Shown in pieces: positions 1 to 10,149 of a DNA stretch of 22,239 bases. Under the pieces are notes generated by a model that was not told the origin of the DNA, searched no databases, and saw only the letters and a program-made list of their open reading frames with translations. Location of the stretch: positions 312,001 through 334,239 of the forward strand of contig NMRA01000343.1 in the NCBI GenBank assembly GCA_002633005.1, given 5' to 3'. Numbering within the stretch: the first letter of the stretch is position 1; each line of letters begins with the position of its first letter. A program made the position numbers and the translations under genes. Source of the stretch: Phoronis australis (lineage: Eukaryota; Phoronida; Phoronidae).

Positions 1-765
1 GTTGCCTTAGAATGAACTTGGCTTGTTTAGGTATGGTGAAATGGATCATATCATCCGCTCCCTCTTATGGGGTTACAAACTTGTGGAGCTTTATCCCATG
101 AGTTTTGCACTGCCTTGATTTAAGTGACATCCCAATAAATTCATTTTACAGTTGCGTTTAAGTGACATTTATAAACGTGTTACAAGGAACTATTACAAAG
201 CAAGGTAACGGTGCAATGCACACAGGGCTCATTAGTTTGTCCAGACTCTTAGCCAAACGTTACCAACCAAAACGCTGTCAAAGTAGTTGAATTGAAAAAG
301 TCCTTGATGGAGTCACTTGACGTGAACTGTGCTAGTTGGTTAAGTTACATACACAAGTACAAACTGTTTTCCATCTTGGGGAGTCAAAATACTCTGGCCC
401 ACTGAGACAGGCTCTTAAATTGGTGTTGCGGTAATTCTTAGCTTATTCCGCACAAAAATAATTGGCAATGTTGTCATTTTCTATTTTTCAAAGGCCAGTT
501 ACGTTGGTGGAAATATTGTAAACTTTACCAATTTCAATTGTCAGAGATCTGCACACAACAAAGCAAGCTTACAACAAAACAACAGTTTCTTAAATGATAT
601 TTTTTTTGCAAAATTTAACAAAGAAAAAGTTTTACTCGTCTGCCATTTTGTGTGCTGAATAGGTGCAAAATTACTTTAGCAACTAGCCAAACAAGCTTGA
701 CAATTTGTGAAGAATTTAAACGACATTACTGTGTTCTGCTAAGACATATTGCTATCACTACTCAG
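1..765 (+). other. NUP98 intron, left edge; no exon seen
   Basis: AT-rich sequence upstream of the first recognised exon. I see no stretch matching the Nup98 autoprotease or the Nup96 N-terminus, so it is read as intron. A short direct repeat TTTAAGTGACAT occurs near 119 and 158. Confidence 0.6.
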
Positions 766-1032
766 GTATCACTGTCCACCTACGGCTAGTGTCGCCGATG
801 CCTTACGCTCCTACGACGAAGCTTTTGAGTCTGACACAGCCTATGCCAAGGGACCTTCTCCGCCGTACATGAGCGACGGCTCGCGGTACATCGAACAAGA
901 AGAAGATCCTGATCACGTAACCAAGGACACGTGCTACCACCTGTTGACTATGTATAGTAAACGATCTCACCGATTGGAGCAAATACTGGCTCCCACTGGG
1001 TCCACGCCCAATCAGCTGGATTACTCTCTCAG
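766..1032 (+). CDS. NUP98: NUP98 exon, first in window (89 codons)
   Basis: The acceptor is CTACTCAG at 758-765 and the donor AG|GTGGGT at 1032/1033. The exon starts with the last base of a split codon, then reads YHCPPTASVADALRSYDEAF. It continues through an acidic IEQEEDPDHVTKDTC stretch to HRLEQILAP and LDYSL. It ends in phase 2. The VADALRSY and LDYSL blocks are typical of Nup96. The upstream in-frame TTG/ATG-like codons are intronic, so the start is set by the splice acceptor. Confidence 0.93.
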
Positions 1033-4000
1033 GTGGGTTTTATTACGATGGGCATTCTGGAATAACTTATTGTTATTAAAGTGTTCTTTTGTTCATTACA
1101 TATTTTTACACAAGAATGACGCTTATTGTTGAGAACTGTAAGTTAATTGTCAGCTGAAATGTAATAATGCTCAACGTGTAAGTTAAAATTTAATTACCGT
1201 GCGCTAAGTGGAAGATAAAATTTTGTTTTCATTCTTAAACAAAGTGAGATGAAGTTTGATTGTGATGCTTAAAGTGAGAGGAATTTCTATTGCTTAAGTT
1301 ATAGTTGTCCAAGGTCACAATTATAGTCGTCCTGACCATTTGTCTCTGAAATATTTCTTTTCATGCTTGGTAATGAAATGGTAAAGTGTTTAGAAGGTAA
1401 ATTAAATTGGTGACCGTGATAAAAGATAAATCTTTAAATGCAATTTCACGTTCTCAATCAGCGCGATGATGAAGTAGCTAACCTTACCACCTCCCTACTA
1501 TTCCAGCTGGCACCTGTCCCAGGTACTTCAGGCCCTTGGCTACACTCACCTGTCTGAGTATCACCTGGACTCTATCAACTGCCAGTATGCAGCACAGTTA
1601 GAGTCACTGGACCTGTGGCAATGGGCAGCATTTGTCCTACTACACATTCAAGAACGCAGCAGGTGGGTGTCAGGCAGTAGTAGTTGATTAAAGTTTCTTG
1701 GGGCCCATGAGCTAGAAAAAGTATGGGGGGCTCCAGTAACTTGAGTTGCTCTCGATCACCACAATTTTCATCCCTGGTTGACAAAAATTAAAATACTCTG
1801 AAATGTGTGTACCAGAAAACGTTGACTGGAAACCTGTGGTACTTTTCATATTCCTGGAACCCTTAAGTTTCCTTTGCAAGGCACAGACATTTAGTGAAAA
1901 TGCCAATGTTGGATAATTGCAGTGAACTATGAATGTACTCTGGGCAGTTTGTAAAGTTTTAGAAAAAAAGTTTGGTTGCCTCAGTCTTGTAGCCTATTGG
2001 TGTTAGTTATGTCGGCATTGTTCATACATTATTGTTCATGCTATGTTGTTCATGACTCGTTCATGCTGTAATGTTCAAGTTGTATTGTTCATGCTTTATG
2101 AGTCACTCTGTTGTCTACATTGACTTTGCCTCGTTTGTTTCAGAAGAGAAATGTGTGTGCGACAGCTGCTTGAACGTCACATTTCTCTCAACCAATCAGA
2201 AGAGACAAGACAGATTGAAACATTTTTACAGGATCAGCTGCTCATCCCAAATCAGTGGATTCATCACGCTAAGGTAGGAGGCGCTGAATTTTTATTCTGT
2301 CCAAGGATTTGTTTTCTGTGATAAAAGTTGTGCGCAGATATTTTGAAAAGTGAGAAGCCTGGTATACAAAAGTTGCTATTGGCTCCCTTTGTTTGTTAGT
2401 TATTACTGACCCGGAACAACTATGGCATGATTTTGGTCATTAAAATTGTCACCCTACCACATTATGAAGAGTCTGTTAATGTTGCAACGAATGTCCATGG
2501 ATGTTTTAAACTTTGATGAAACCAAAGTTCGACTGATGTATTGTACTGTTGACTTGGAACTTTAAAGTTAACATGATAGAGTAAAGGTATTTGTTATTCT
2601 GCCAAAGTAGTTTCCTACAATCAATTTATCTGTAGCATGATTTATTTTTATAATTTTTCATTGTATGAATTGAGCTTTTGAATGCGTTTCCAAGAAAGAT
2701 GCGCTTCATTGTTTGCGGACTTGCTCTCATTTCCAGGCCATGCGGTCGCGGTACGAGGATAGGAAAAAAGATGAAGCGTGGCACTTACTGAAGGCTGGTC
2801 ACTGGAATGATGGCCATGAGGTGGTGCTGAGTCATATCGCACCCGACTGCATCATCAATGGTGAGGCTTGAAATGGCATTATGCTACTGATGCTAGGTAT
2901 CTGATGTACAAATATGAATGTGCAAGATAACTGCATCAGCTAGAAGGTTAAATGAGATAACCAGACTAGTGGAAACAGTGGCAGGATGCTATTTGTGGAC
3001 AGTAACTTGGTTCAGATTGCAGTTGTATTTGGTTTACTTGGCTACGGACGTCTGCAACCTCTCTTCGGAAGAGCCTAATTACTGTATGTAAATGAGAGGG
3101 TTCTCACGAGTCTTAAATCAGGTGTTTTGTGCTATTCGGTTGATCTTTTGGCCTGTGCACGTCCGATGCTATTTAGGATCGCCTGCAATGTTTTTTTTTT
3201 TTAAACTGCATTCAGCTTTGATGAGCCTGGAATCAAGTTTTTTCACAAGTTAAGCATTGCTGTCACCAGATTTTTCAACGACTGCTAGTTGGCTGTTGGC
3301 ACTATGTCATAATAACCACTTACAGAGGTCCTGCAATTTGAGAACCAGTTGTTCCCACTGAATAACAGGCATCAAACTGGTTCTTCAAAATCTGGAGCTT
3401 CTTTAAGTGACAATTGTCAATTTGTCTTCCCTTAAATGTCGATTTCATTGAGTTTGTTTGATACAGAGAACTATGACTACCTGAAACAGTTCCTCGCCGA
3501 AATGGCCGAGCCCAGCCGCAACGCCACTATCAAAGACTGGTCTACAGGTGGCTCCCTCTACGCCGACTATATTGCACTTGTCGAGGGGCTGGAGACGTTG
3601 AAGCGCGAAGAGCCAGACATGTATGAGCTGGAGAGGCTGCAGCCAGATGTCATGTCACTGTGCGCCCGCGTGTCTAACCTGTACTGTCACAATGCAAAGA
3701 CGAGGTATGAATATTTGTTTTTTATCAATGGATTTTTTTGAGTAGCTCTAAACCACCAGATTGATCATGTAACTTAAAATCAAAAAGATTTGTTGGTTAG
3801 TTCTAATCCAACAGATTTATTGTGTAGTTCAAATCCAACAGTTTTATTGTGTAATTCTAATTCATCAGACTTGTCTATTGAAGAAAGCTTGAAAACACCC
3901 ACTTAACATGGTTTGTTGCAGTAATCATGGCTGCATGTCTCTTCTTTAGTGTTTTTAGTCATTTTGCACGTTAACCAAATTAATTTTTTAATTAAGTGAT

Positions 4001-5490
4001 TTCTTTTATTTATATGACGGTTCTGAATGTCCTGAGGAACTCTGCGTTGTGCAAAATTGACCCTTTTGTTTACATGCTTCGAACTGTGCTAAAAAAGCAG
4101 GAACTAAACGACTATGCCATTTGAACACCATCTACTCTAAACAAAGTGCAGTTGTGTTCACTGACAACTTGTAAATGTGTACTGAGGTGTTTTGTGCTTC
4201 TAATAGTAATTGACCTGGCAATGGGGATGCTGAACATTTCTGGTAAATGTTTTTGAATGCAGATTGAAATGTTTTTACTATCATTGCAAGGGATGGTTTC
4301 CATAACTTTTGACTTCTGGTATGTGCAGATTCACTGTATCTATTGCAGACTGTGCCAGTCAGAGATGGCAAAGAAGGCAGCTAACCTCCACAGAACTCTA
4401 CTGATGCTTCAGAAGCAGGGAACAGACAAGGGCTCTTCTAGCAGTGTTTCTGCCAGGTAAGGGGTTGGAGTTGTTTTGAAGGTTCGATTGTCTTGGAGAA
4501 AGTTAAGCTGTACTTGGGAACAGATCTAGTGCGAGTTAGCAAAAGTTTAGCTTGCTACATAGTTCTCAGACAGGTCTCCAAATATGCCGATTTGCTGTTG
4601 AAGTATTTGTATTATCCTCTTATAAGTACATTGATCGGCTCGTAATTTGTCAGCAAGCATAAAAACTGTGTTTTGTTGAAGAAAAGATCATTGTTAGGTG
4701 TACCAGGTGATCATCTCCAAGGCCAAGTATCTTCTTACGGATGAGCAACTACGGCAGATCTATAAATTGATCTCAACTTGTTCCTTACTCAGATGACGAC
4801 TTATTTCTTGTGAAGGGAAGAACAGTCATTGTAGTAGTGCTTGAGGTTGTACTTGGCATGTATAATGTCCTGCCACGGACATGCCAATTTATCTAACTTG
4901 CCTTGCGGCAATAATGAACAGTCATTGTAGTAGTGCTTGAGGTTGTACTTGGCATGTATAATGTCCTGCCACAGACATGCCAATTTATCTAACTTGCCCT
5001 CTGGCAATAATGAACTGTCAGTTGTTCTCAAGCCGGGAAATCTTCTTGAATCTGAGCAAAGTTCAAGTTAAGACTAGATTTATAACAACAGCTGCCCCAA
5101 ATTCAGTGTTAGTTTTTTGATGGCAGGCAGGTTCATAGCCGCTTTAAAGCCAGAAAAATCCCTTCTAAGGATAACAAGTTTTTGTTGTGTAGAATCAGTC
5201 TGATCTCACTCCGACAGCCTTAGAAGGATCTATTTCTAGTGTGAGTATTATTTGTTGAACACCCAGTTCATTACAAGTCTAGCGCTGGCTTCAGTGTTCC
5301 TGATTTTTGAAATTTTAGGTGCCATGAACACATGACCTTTGAATTGGAAAAATTTGTGTCATTTTTGTGTTTTACTTCATTTTGCAGGTTACTCGCTCCA
5401 CTTGTTAGTCAGTTACCCTTGCCAGAGGACTATGCTTTACAAGAACTGCGTCAGCTGACGCGCAGTTATATGTTGGAGATGACGTCATAA
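766..5490 (+). CDS. NUP98: NUP98-NUP96 nucleoporin precursor, C-terminal seven exons (Nup96 part)
   Basis: The joined exons 766-1032, 1507-1662, 2144-2273, 2737-2860, 3467-3704, 4349-4456 and 5388-5490 give one open frame of 374 residues ending in TAA. All junctions are AG/GT and all phases agree. The product matches the C-terminal Nup96 region of NUP98 from memory of the human protein. Shared blocks include VADALRSY-EAF, LGYTHLSE, AAQLES-LWQWA-FVLLHI, KWIHEAK-like NQWIHHAK, LLKAGHWN, INENYDYLK, QSEMAKKAANL and LPEDYAL-ELRQLT-SY. In the family, Nup98 autocleaves to release Nup96, an alpha-solenoid partner of Sec13 in the Y (Nup107-160) complex of the nuclear pore scaffold. The GLFG repeats and the autoprotease lie upstream, outside the window. 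No frame break is seen. Confidence 0.96.
1507..1662 (+). CDS. NUP98: NUP98 exon 2 of window
   Basis: The acceptor TTCCAG ends at 1506 and the donor AG|GTGGGT begins at 1663. AG from the previous exon plus C gives Ser, then WHLSQVLQALGYTHLSEYH and AAQLESLDLWQWAAFVLLHI. This aligns closely with the human WHLWEVLRALNYTHLS and WEWAIFVLLHI blocks. It is all helical solenoid and ends in phase 2. Confidence 0.95.
2015..2097. repeat. degenerate short tandem repeat, TTGTTCATGCT-like
   Basis: TTCAT or TTCAA recurs six times at 11-15 bp spacing (near 2021, 2034, 2049, 2060, 2074, 2088). It lies in the NUP98 intron about 50 bp before the acceptor at 2143, on the branch-point side. Confidence 0.6.
2144..2273 (+). 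CDS. NUP98: NUP98 exon 3 of window
   Basis: The acceptor TGTTTCAG ends at 2143 and the donor AAG|GTAGGA begins at 2274. The frame reads RREMCVRQLLERHISL, then ETRQIETFLQDQLLIP and NQWIHHAK. It matches the human REKAVRELLTRHC and PAKWIHEAK blocks. It ends in phase 0. The longer open frame over the same bases in another frame is a shadow. Confidence 0.94.
2737..2860 (+). CDS. NUP98: NUP98 exon 4 of window
   Basis: The acceptor ATTTCCAG ends at 2736 and the donor ATG|GTGAGG begins at 2861. It encodes AMRSRYEDRKKDEAWHLLKA, GHWNDGHEVVLSHIAPD and CIIN. The LLKAGHWN-x-H motif is characteristic of Nup96 (human LFKAGHWNRCH). It ends in phase 1. Confidence 0.95.
2861..3466 (+). other. NUP98 intron (606 bp)
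   Basis: Holds an A/T-run (T11 near 3190) and no recognisable exon or element. It is bounded by GTGAGG and TACAG. Confidence 0.8.
3467..3704 (+). CDS. NUP98: NUP98 exon 5 of window
   Basis: The acceptor GATACAG ends at 3466 and the donor AG|GTATGA begins at 3705. The split codon gives Glu in INENYDYLKQFLAEMAEP. The exon continues with IKDWSTGGSLYADYIALVE and DVMSLCARVSNLYCHNAKT. It aligns with human NENYDYLKGFLEDLAPP and QDWETSGLVYLDYIRVIE. Codons here are GC-richer than the flanking introns, as expected for constrained coding sequence. Confidence 0.95.
3744..3879. repeat. 27-bp minisatellite, about five copies
   Basis: Copies begin at 3744, 3771 (28 bp, poor), 3799, 3826 and 3853. The best pair, at 3799 and 3826, differs at two positions of 27. 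The unit contains TCTAATCCAACAGATTTATT. The array starts 39 bp inside the intron, after the donor at 3705. Confidence 0.75.
4349..4456 (+). CDS. NUP98: NUP98 exon 6 of window
   Basis: The acceptor TATTGCAG ends at 4348 and the donor CCAG|GTAAGG begins at 4457. It encodes LCQSEMAKKAANLHRTLLML, then a linker QKQGTDKGSSSSVSA that is Ser-rich and probably flexible. The AQSDMAKRVANLLR block of human Nup96 is clearly matched. It ends in phase 2. Confidence 0.94.
4457..5387 (+). other. NUP98 last intron (931 bp)
   Basis: Contains the 96-bp tandem duplication at 4820-5011 and a spaced inverted pair CCTTCTAAGG (5163-5172) / CCTTAGAAGG (near 5218-5227). No additional exon is needed, because the phases of the flanking exons join correctly. 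Confidence 0.75.
4820..5011. repeat. 96-bp tandem duplication
   Basis: Copy 1 is 4820-4915 and copy 2 is 4916-5011. By eye they differ at four positions, three of them clustered near the 3' end of the unit. A third partial copy starts at 5012 (GAACTGTCA). Because 96 is a multiple of 3, the - strand stays open for 76 codons and would encode a 32-residue repeat ending LKHYYNDCS. I do not recognise that peptide. Confidence 0.92.
5388..5490 (+). CDS. NUP98: NUP98 terminal coding exon and stop
   Basis: The acceptor TTTTGCAG ends at 5387. It encodes the C-terminus RLLAPLVSQLPLPEDYALQE, LRQLTRSYMLEMTS, then TAA at 5488-5490. This matches the human end LLAPHIGRLPMPEDYAMDEL and LTQSYLRE in both content and position, so the stop is the native one rather than a break. 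Confidence 0.95.
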
Positions 5491-5868
5491 CAACGATGCT
5501 GTGTTGTGTCACGGAATGTTAAAAGACAGTAACTGAACAGGATGTAAGATACAAAAACAAACTGTGTGTTGCAAAAGTACTGAAATTTTGCGTTTAGTTT
5601 TTAGAAGCTTTTGGTTGTAGTTAAATTTAGTGTTGGCTCCTATCGTATGCACAAGTTGGAGGACAGAAGCATTTTCATTTCAATCATTTTGTTAATACTG
5701 CTCTACCGTAGTTTCAGTTATCACTTGACGAGATCTCAGCATCTATTTTTGATGTTAATTTTATGAGTTTCCACGAGACTACAAATTTTTGGTTCTGAAT
5801 TCAATCATCTCATTTATTTCACACGACATTCTATTTTGTATACATTGTCAACTTGTAAATATTACTAA

Positions 5869-5874
5869 AATAAA
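5869..5874 (+). terminator. poly(A) signal, proximal, NUP98
   Basis: Canonical AATAAA, 379 bp after the stop codon. Confidence 0.65.
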
Positions 5875-5929
5875 GCAGTTGTCCATGGCAACCAACTGTA
5901 CACTTATTACATCCAGTTGTCCTTATTTC

Positions 5930-5935
5930 AATAAA
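5930..5935 (+). terminator. poly(A) signal, distal, NUP98
   Basis: A second AATAAA 61 bp after the first, followed within about 25 bp by TTTGACATTGTTTATT, a U-rich downstream element. Either hexamer, or both, may be used. Confidence 0.6.
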
Positions 5936-6780
5936 CTGTGAAAACTATAATTTGACATTGTTTATTCTCTTAGTTTTAGTCACTTTTCATAACTTGACAA
6001 ACATTCATTATCAAACCTATAGTGTATTTGTAGGTACTAATACTAATACTTGTGTACTAATACAGTGTATTAGTACACAAGGTACTTGGTAGGTGTCACC
6101 TTTTGGCAAATAAATATAGATGACATGAATCGGCCATAAAGTAAATGCCTTGGTATTGTCGCACCCAACTTCTTTATAGCATTATAGTCTTGTGACTGTA
6201 TCTGGTTCTTCATTAGTCATAGATGAAGTCAGTTGATGTAAATAAGCTGAATGACGGTGAAAAACATGTTTTACAACCTTAGTTGCTGTAAATGGAGTCA
6301 CAATCCAGATGACACTAGTTGTGATCTTGCCTACTGGTAACAGTGTGGGAATCAGCAGAATCCTTTCTTTTAGTTTTCACATACAACTGAGTCTATTTTG
6401 GTTTCTCATGGAAATAATTTAATTGATATTTTTCAGTATTGGAGACAACAAAAATGGAAAGGGAAATGCATTTCAAATCTTCAGATCCAACAATTTGCCT
6501 GGGAAAAAATTGCACGAAATGATACAAATTAGAGACGATTTGAAATCTTGAAGTATGCATACAAGTCGGATCACAGCTTACTGACCAAATGGCCTCATTT
6601 TCGAGATGGTCACCAGGCTAATGCATATAGGGACTGGATGCGAGATTAACTCCCTGCTTGACTGGTTGTAATATGCCCCAGGATTATTTTTATAAACAAA
6701 TTTAGTTAGGCAAGAAAAAGAACTGTCTTGCAGATTTGTGTAATTTTTGACCTTATTTATAGTTCTTAGGTCAAATAGAC
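5936..6780. other. intergenic spacer, left part
   Basis: Follows the NUP98 poly(A) signals. It holds the perfect hairpin at 6049-6081. No coding exon or known element is seen. Confidence 0.6.
6049..6081. repeat. perfect inverted repeat, 15-bp arms, 3-bp loop
   Basis: The left arm CTTGTGTACTAATAC at 6049-6063 is the exact reverse complement of 6067-6081, with AGT between. It lies about 115 bp past the distal NUP98 poly(A) signal. It could be a 3'-end structure or a remnant of a mobile element; the sequence does not decide. Confidence 0.9.
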
Positions 6781-6782
6781 AT

Positions 6783-6887
6783 GGGGAGGGTTACTGAACA
6801 CACCGGGAGGGTTGCTGAACACACGGGGAGGGTTGCTGAACACAAGGGGAGGGTTACTGAACACACGGGGAGGGTTACTGAACAAAA
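6783..6887. repeat. 21-bp G-rich minisatellite, five copies
   Basis: Units start at 6783, 6804, 6825, 6846 and 6867, with consensus GGGGAGGGTTACTGAACACAC. Each unit carries GGGGAGGG (CGGGAGGG in the second). The period is a multiple of 3. An ATG-initiated frame from 6781 to 6924 therefore reads a heptapeptide repeat GRV(T/A)EHT and stops at TAA. That frame is probably incidental. Confidence 0.92.
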
Positions 6888-6924
6888 GGTGAAGTTAGTA
6901 AGGGTTAGTACTGCTTTATGGTAA

Positions 6925-9688
6925 AAAATTCCAGTATTTAGTGGTATACGCTCCGCTATGGGCAGTGACAGGGATCAGCATTGGTTGCTCCGTACAGTGC
7001 ATATGAGAGGAATTTTAACGTACTTGTTCACATCATTAGCCATGGGTTTCAGGAATAAGTTATAATACAAACGGCACTTTTGATTATGAGATGGTCAGCC
7101 AGCCACATTGAAATCGGCAACTTTAGATTGATGTCAAAGTCGTGTTAGAAGCAGGCAGCGCCATGTCCATAGCGACCCTCTCTTGAAAATTAAGGGATGC
7201 CAAGCTAAAATATGCACTGTTACCATGGTAACCAGGTTGTCATCCAAAATCATCAATTTTGGGGTTGAGGGAAAGGCCATGTTAAAAACAGACGAATATG
7301 AGCAGAGTACCTCGGGTTTACCATTTGCTGAAACGTCGGGGGTGTTGTTAAACTGAATTGGTCATCGATATCATTGTCACCAGGTATTTTGACTGTGGCA
7401 GTCGTGTTAGAAAAAGGCAACCATGCTCACAAGGTCTATTGACACTATAAAAACTTGGGAGTTACTACAGAGCGCCAATCTTAAGTGTGGCTGCGCACGC
7501 CACCTACCGACGAAATTTTTATGAATTTTAACTGCCTGAAATATCCTTACCCTCTGTAGATCAATTTTGGTAATCTAAAAATGGTTGCCTGGACAAATCA
7601 CGTTCATAAATACGGAAATCACCTTTTTAAGGGTGTTCGACACAGTTCACCAAAAAGTCATAAAGCAGCCGTTTTACAGCACTGTCTAATTTATAAACCC
7701 CTTGAACATCGTTTTTAGTTCAAACAACAGCTCATTTAATTTGAAAAATGTTGATTTTGTGTTCAGTTTCAGTTATGGCGCCAAATGAAAGCGGAGTGAC
7801 GTCATATTAAGTAGTGGACGACCAAAAGTGTAGACCATTCAGCTCAACTTAATTGATTTCACAATACCAACAACATGCATGTAATCACATAGAATGAAAC
7901 GTAACGGGGTAATCGTAATCATTGAAATTGGTGCACTTTTTAAAGGTCAAATTACTCATTCTGTGACGCTGTTTGAGCTAAAATAGCTCAAAAACTATGT
8001 CGGTGACGCCCAAACTATTTGCCTTATTTCGCAGTACACACGAGGAGCATAAAAAACATTAAAACAAAGATTAACCATATGACTTTTTCATTAAGTTTAA
8101 AATTTAAGGTAGTCGAAATCAAGAAAAATACTGCAACGTCATAAAACCGCTGAGTAAACCAGGAAATATAATTAAAGTCGTTGAAACATAAAACTGAGAT
8201 AGTGGAACGAAATTAATCCGTTTTCTAAACATTTCAATCGTTAGTTTCATTAGAGGTGACATTTCAGTAACCCCCGTAAATTTCACATTATTTTTTGCCA
8301 TGAGCGCCTCTGTCGGATTGCTCTTAGACTAACGGAAGAACTTATTCGACGACTCCAACTTTGTTTTGCAGATTTGTTGTAGGCAAAGACCAAAATACAA
8401 AATATGAAAAATAAAAATAATAAAAAATCAATTACATTAAAACTGTGTCGAAATCCTGTAACAACATGAAACCTGCATACAGATAGTGTAACATAACTGC
8501 GTAAATCAATTATTAAAACCCAAGGGTGATTTGTAAAAACCAGAGGCACAATTTTGAAAATCGAAAAATGATTTCCACGGCAATTAATGCAAATAAGCCG
8601 GTCAACTGCTTCGTTAAAACTGCATAAAACGCACACAAAAGAATGAAGTTAATAAAGCAAATACTTTATCAGTGATGTGCTGTAATTACCACCAATACCG
8701 GCAGCTTGATTAAAAGCTCAATAAAGTCGGTTGCTACGATTGTGGTTATGTATAACCATGGCAAGGATTCAAAGCAAGATCGTTGACATTGCTAGAATGT
8801 TCAAAGTATTTCTGTGGACAGAACCAATGGTTCTTTCGATTAGTTAACAAAGCTGCCATGCGTACCATGTTGTTTTTATTCTATTGTAAATAATTCATCA
8901 TTTGTTTGGGCGTGTTACAAAAAGAAAAGACACCTCCTACAAAATTGTTCCTAGCTTTGTTTTATTGCGTAACACTCGTTTAGCTAATAGCAATATCAGT
9001 CATTGTTCATATTTCTTTTAAAATAAGTAGAGATGGCTGGAAAAATTGTCAAATAAAGGTTTTCCAAAATATTCATTTTGCCTAGTGATATTTCCTAGGT
9101 CCACCGTCTTTCGTTGTTTTCAAACTTGTGTTATCAACATTGTACTTTTTTAGTTAAAGAATTTGTAAATTATGAATTAATAGTAAGTGTAACGCACAAT
9201 CTTTTATTTTTAGTAAGTTTTTCTCGCAATCGAGCCATTAGGCTGTGCGGGGACATACTTTCACGTTCATATAGAGCGATAGTTACACGCGCTTATAAAC
9301 GGAAATAAAATCACTGGTTCACGAATTCCCAATGCACTGATTGAAAACGAGTCCTTTTATTCAAAGCTGGAAAGAGAAAGCTATACAGAACACCAAATTT
9401 ATCCGTCCAACCAGAAAGCAGATCGGAGGCTGATTTGCCTCGTGAACACTCGTAACACGTGTGGTCTTCCTTTTTGTCTTACGCTCCAACTCATTCGGTA
9501 GAACTGCCTTCTTGCCGTGAAAAGGCTACATTCCAGCAATGACGTGATTGGTGGCTTTGCCCTCTGATCGGCCATGGTTATCACACGTGATTGGCCAGAA
9601 TGTTAACATGTGCACACCAATAATTACGCGTCCACTGCATTCTGATCAAATGTCGTGGCTTCCGTTTAATAATTCCACTGGGTGCATG
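6925..9688. other. intergenic spacer between convergent genes
   Basis: About 2.8 kb with no recognised gene. Open frames at 8119-8301 and 8283-8636 (- strand) and 9114-9308 (+ strand) are AT-rich, match nothing I know and are of lengths expected by chance. Three CCAAT-type boxes (ATTGG near 9548 and 9590, CCAAT near 9619) and two CACGTG cores (9456 and near 9583) cluster at 9450-9625. Confidence 0.55.
7219..7232. promoter_or_regulatory. perfect RFX-type X-box palindrome
   Basis: GTTACCATGGTAAC is a perfect 14-bp palindrome and fits the X-box consensus GTNRCC-N(0-3)-RGYAAC with a 2-bp spacer. RFX factors bind such sites, often near ciliary genes. No transcription start is evident nearby, so function is unproven. 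Confidence 0.45.
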
Positions 9689-9694
9689 TTTATT
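9689..9694 (-). terminator. poly(A) signal, SLC36 gene
   Basis: TTTATT on the + strand is AATAAA on the - strand, 160 bp after the SLC36 stop codon. A second one at 9356-9361 could serve a longer 3' UTR. Confidence 0.6.
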
Positions 9695-9853
9695 GAGCAC
9701 TGTTATGATACTTGTGTGTAGTCACTGTCCGATGTAGAGAACTATGGTTGTGGAAAAAATCTGCACTCCCGATGGCTGTTTTAAAGGTTTCATCACGTCG
9801 AAATTGCTTGTTATCTTTAACACTGGCAGGTTTTAATGATATGAAATTGTGCC

Positions 9854-10149
9854 CTACGTATAACTGTTGTCAGGAGTAACTGTTGTTGTCGTGTTGGTTG
9901 TGTGAATATGCGGCGCGAAATTCTTCGCAATAGCGTCGATTGACAAATACGCTCCAACGCCACAGCCAACCAGTCCAAAAAGACATATAAATATGTCCTT
10001 AGCCACCAGGATTGCATAGCCTTTGGTTCTCTTCGGCCAAAAGGTTACGATTTCTAGTATAGGGGGCACCACTATAGATATGACTCCTGAGAGAGAGCCA
10101 ACCAGCGATATGATGAGCTCCAGATAGGGAACGTAGGCAGCCAGAAAAA
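9854..10149 (-). CDS. SLC36 exon 8, TM10-TM11 and C-terminus
   Basis: The acceptor ATTTTAG precedes 10149; T from exon 7 plus TT gives Phe380. It encodes FLAAYVPYLELIISLVGSLS, PPILEIVTFWPKR, a last helix AILVAKDIFICLFGLVGCGV, and a Thr-rich tail (TTNTTTTVTPDNSYT). The stop is TAG at 9856-9854. PAT1 has [20 protein letters not shown] at the same place. The tail is not conserved and has no recognised sorting motif. Confidence 0.95.

Larger units (their letters stand above)
5491..5950 (+). other. NUP98: NUP98 3' UTR
   Basis: This AT-rich stretch follows the TAA stop. The 3' end is inferred from the AATAAA hexamers at 5869-5874 and 5930-5935; the exact cleavage sites cannot be seen. A near X-box GTTGTCCATGGCAAC sits at 5878-5892, just after the first hexamer. 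Confidence 0.7.

Noticed and set aside
1575-1906. Two - strand frames over NUP98 exon 2 and intron
   Set aside because: They are shadows; the + strand exon explains the composition and is strongly conserved.
3744-3879. CRISPR-like array
   Set aside because: The repeats abut without unique spacers and the locus is eukaryotic; it is a minisatellite.
8283-8636. 117-codon - strand open frame in the spacer
   Set aside because: AT-rich, Phe/Ile/Arg-heavy, no recognised domain, no splice context; a length expected by chance.
9399-9584. Bidirectional promoter or gene suggested by CCAAT and CACGTG boxes near 9450-9625
   Set aside because: No exon with recognisable protein or strong donor follows on either strand, and the position is downstream of both gene ends. 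Kept only as a note in the spacer entry.
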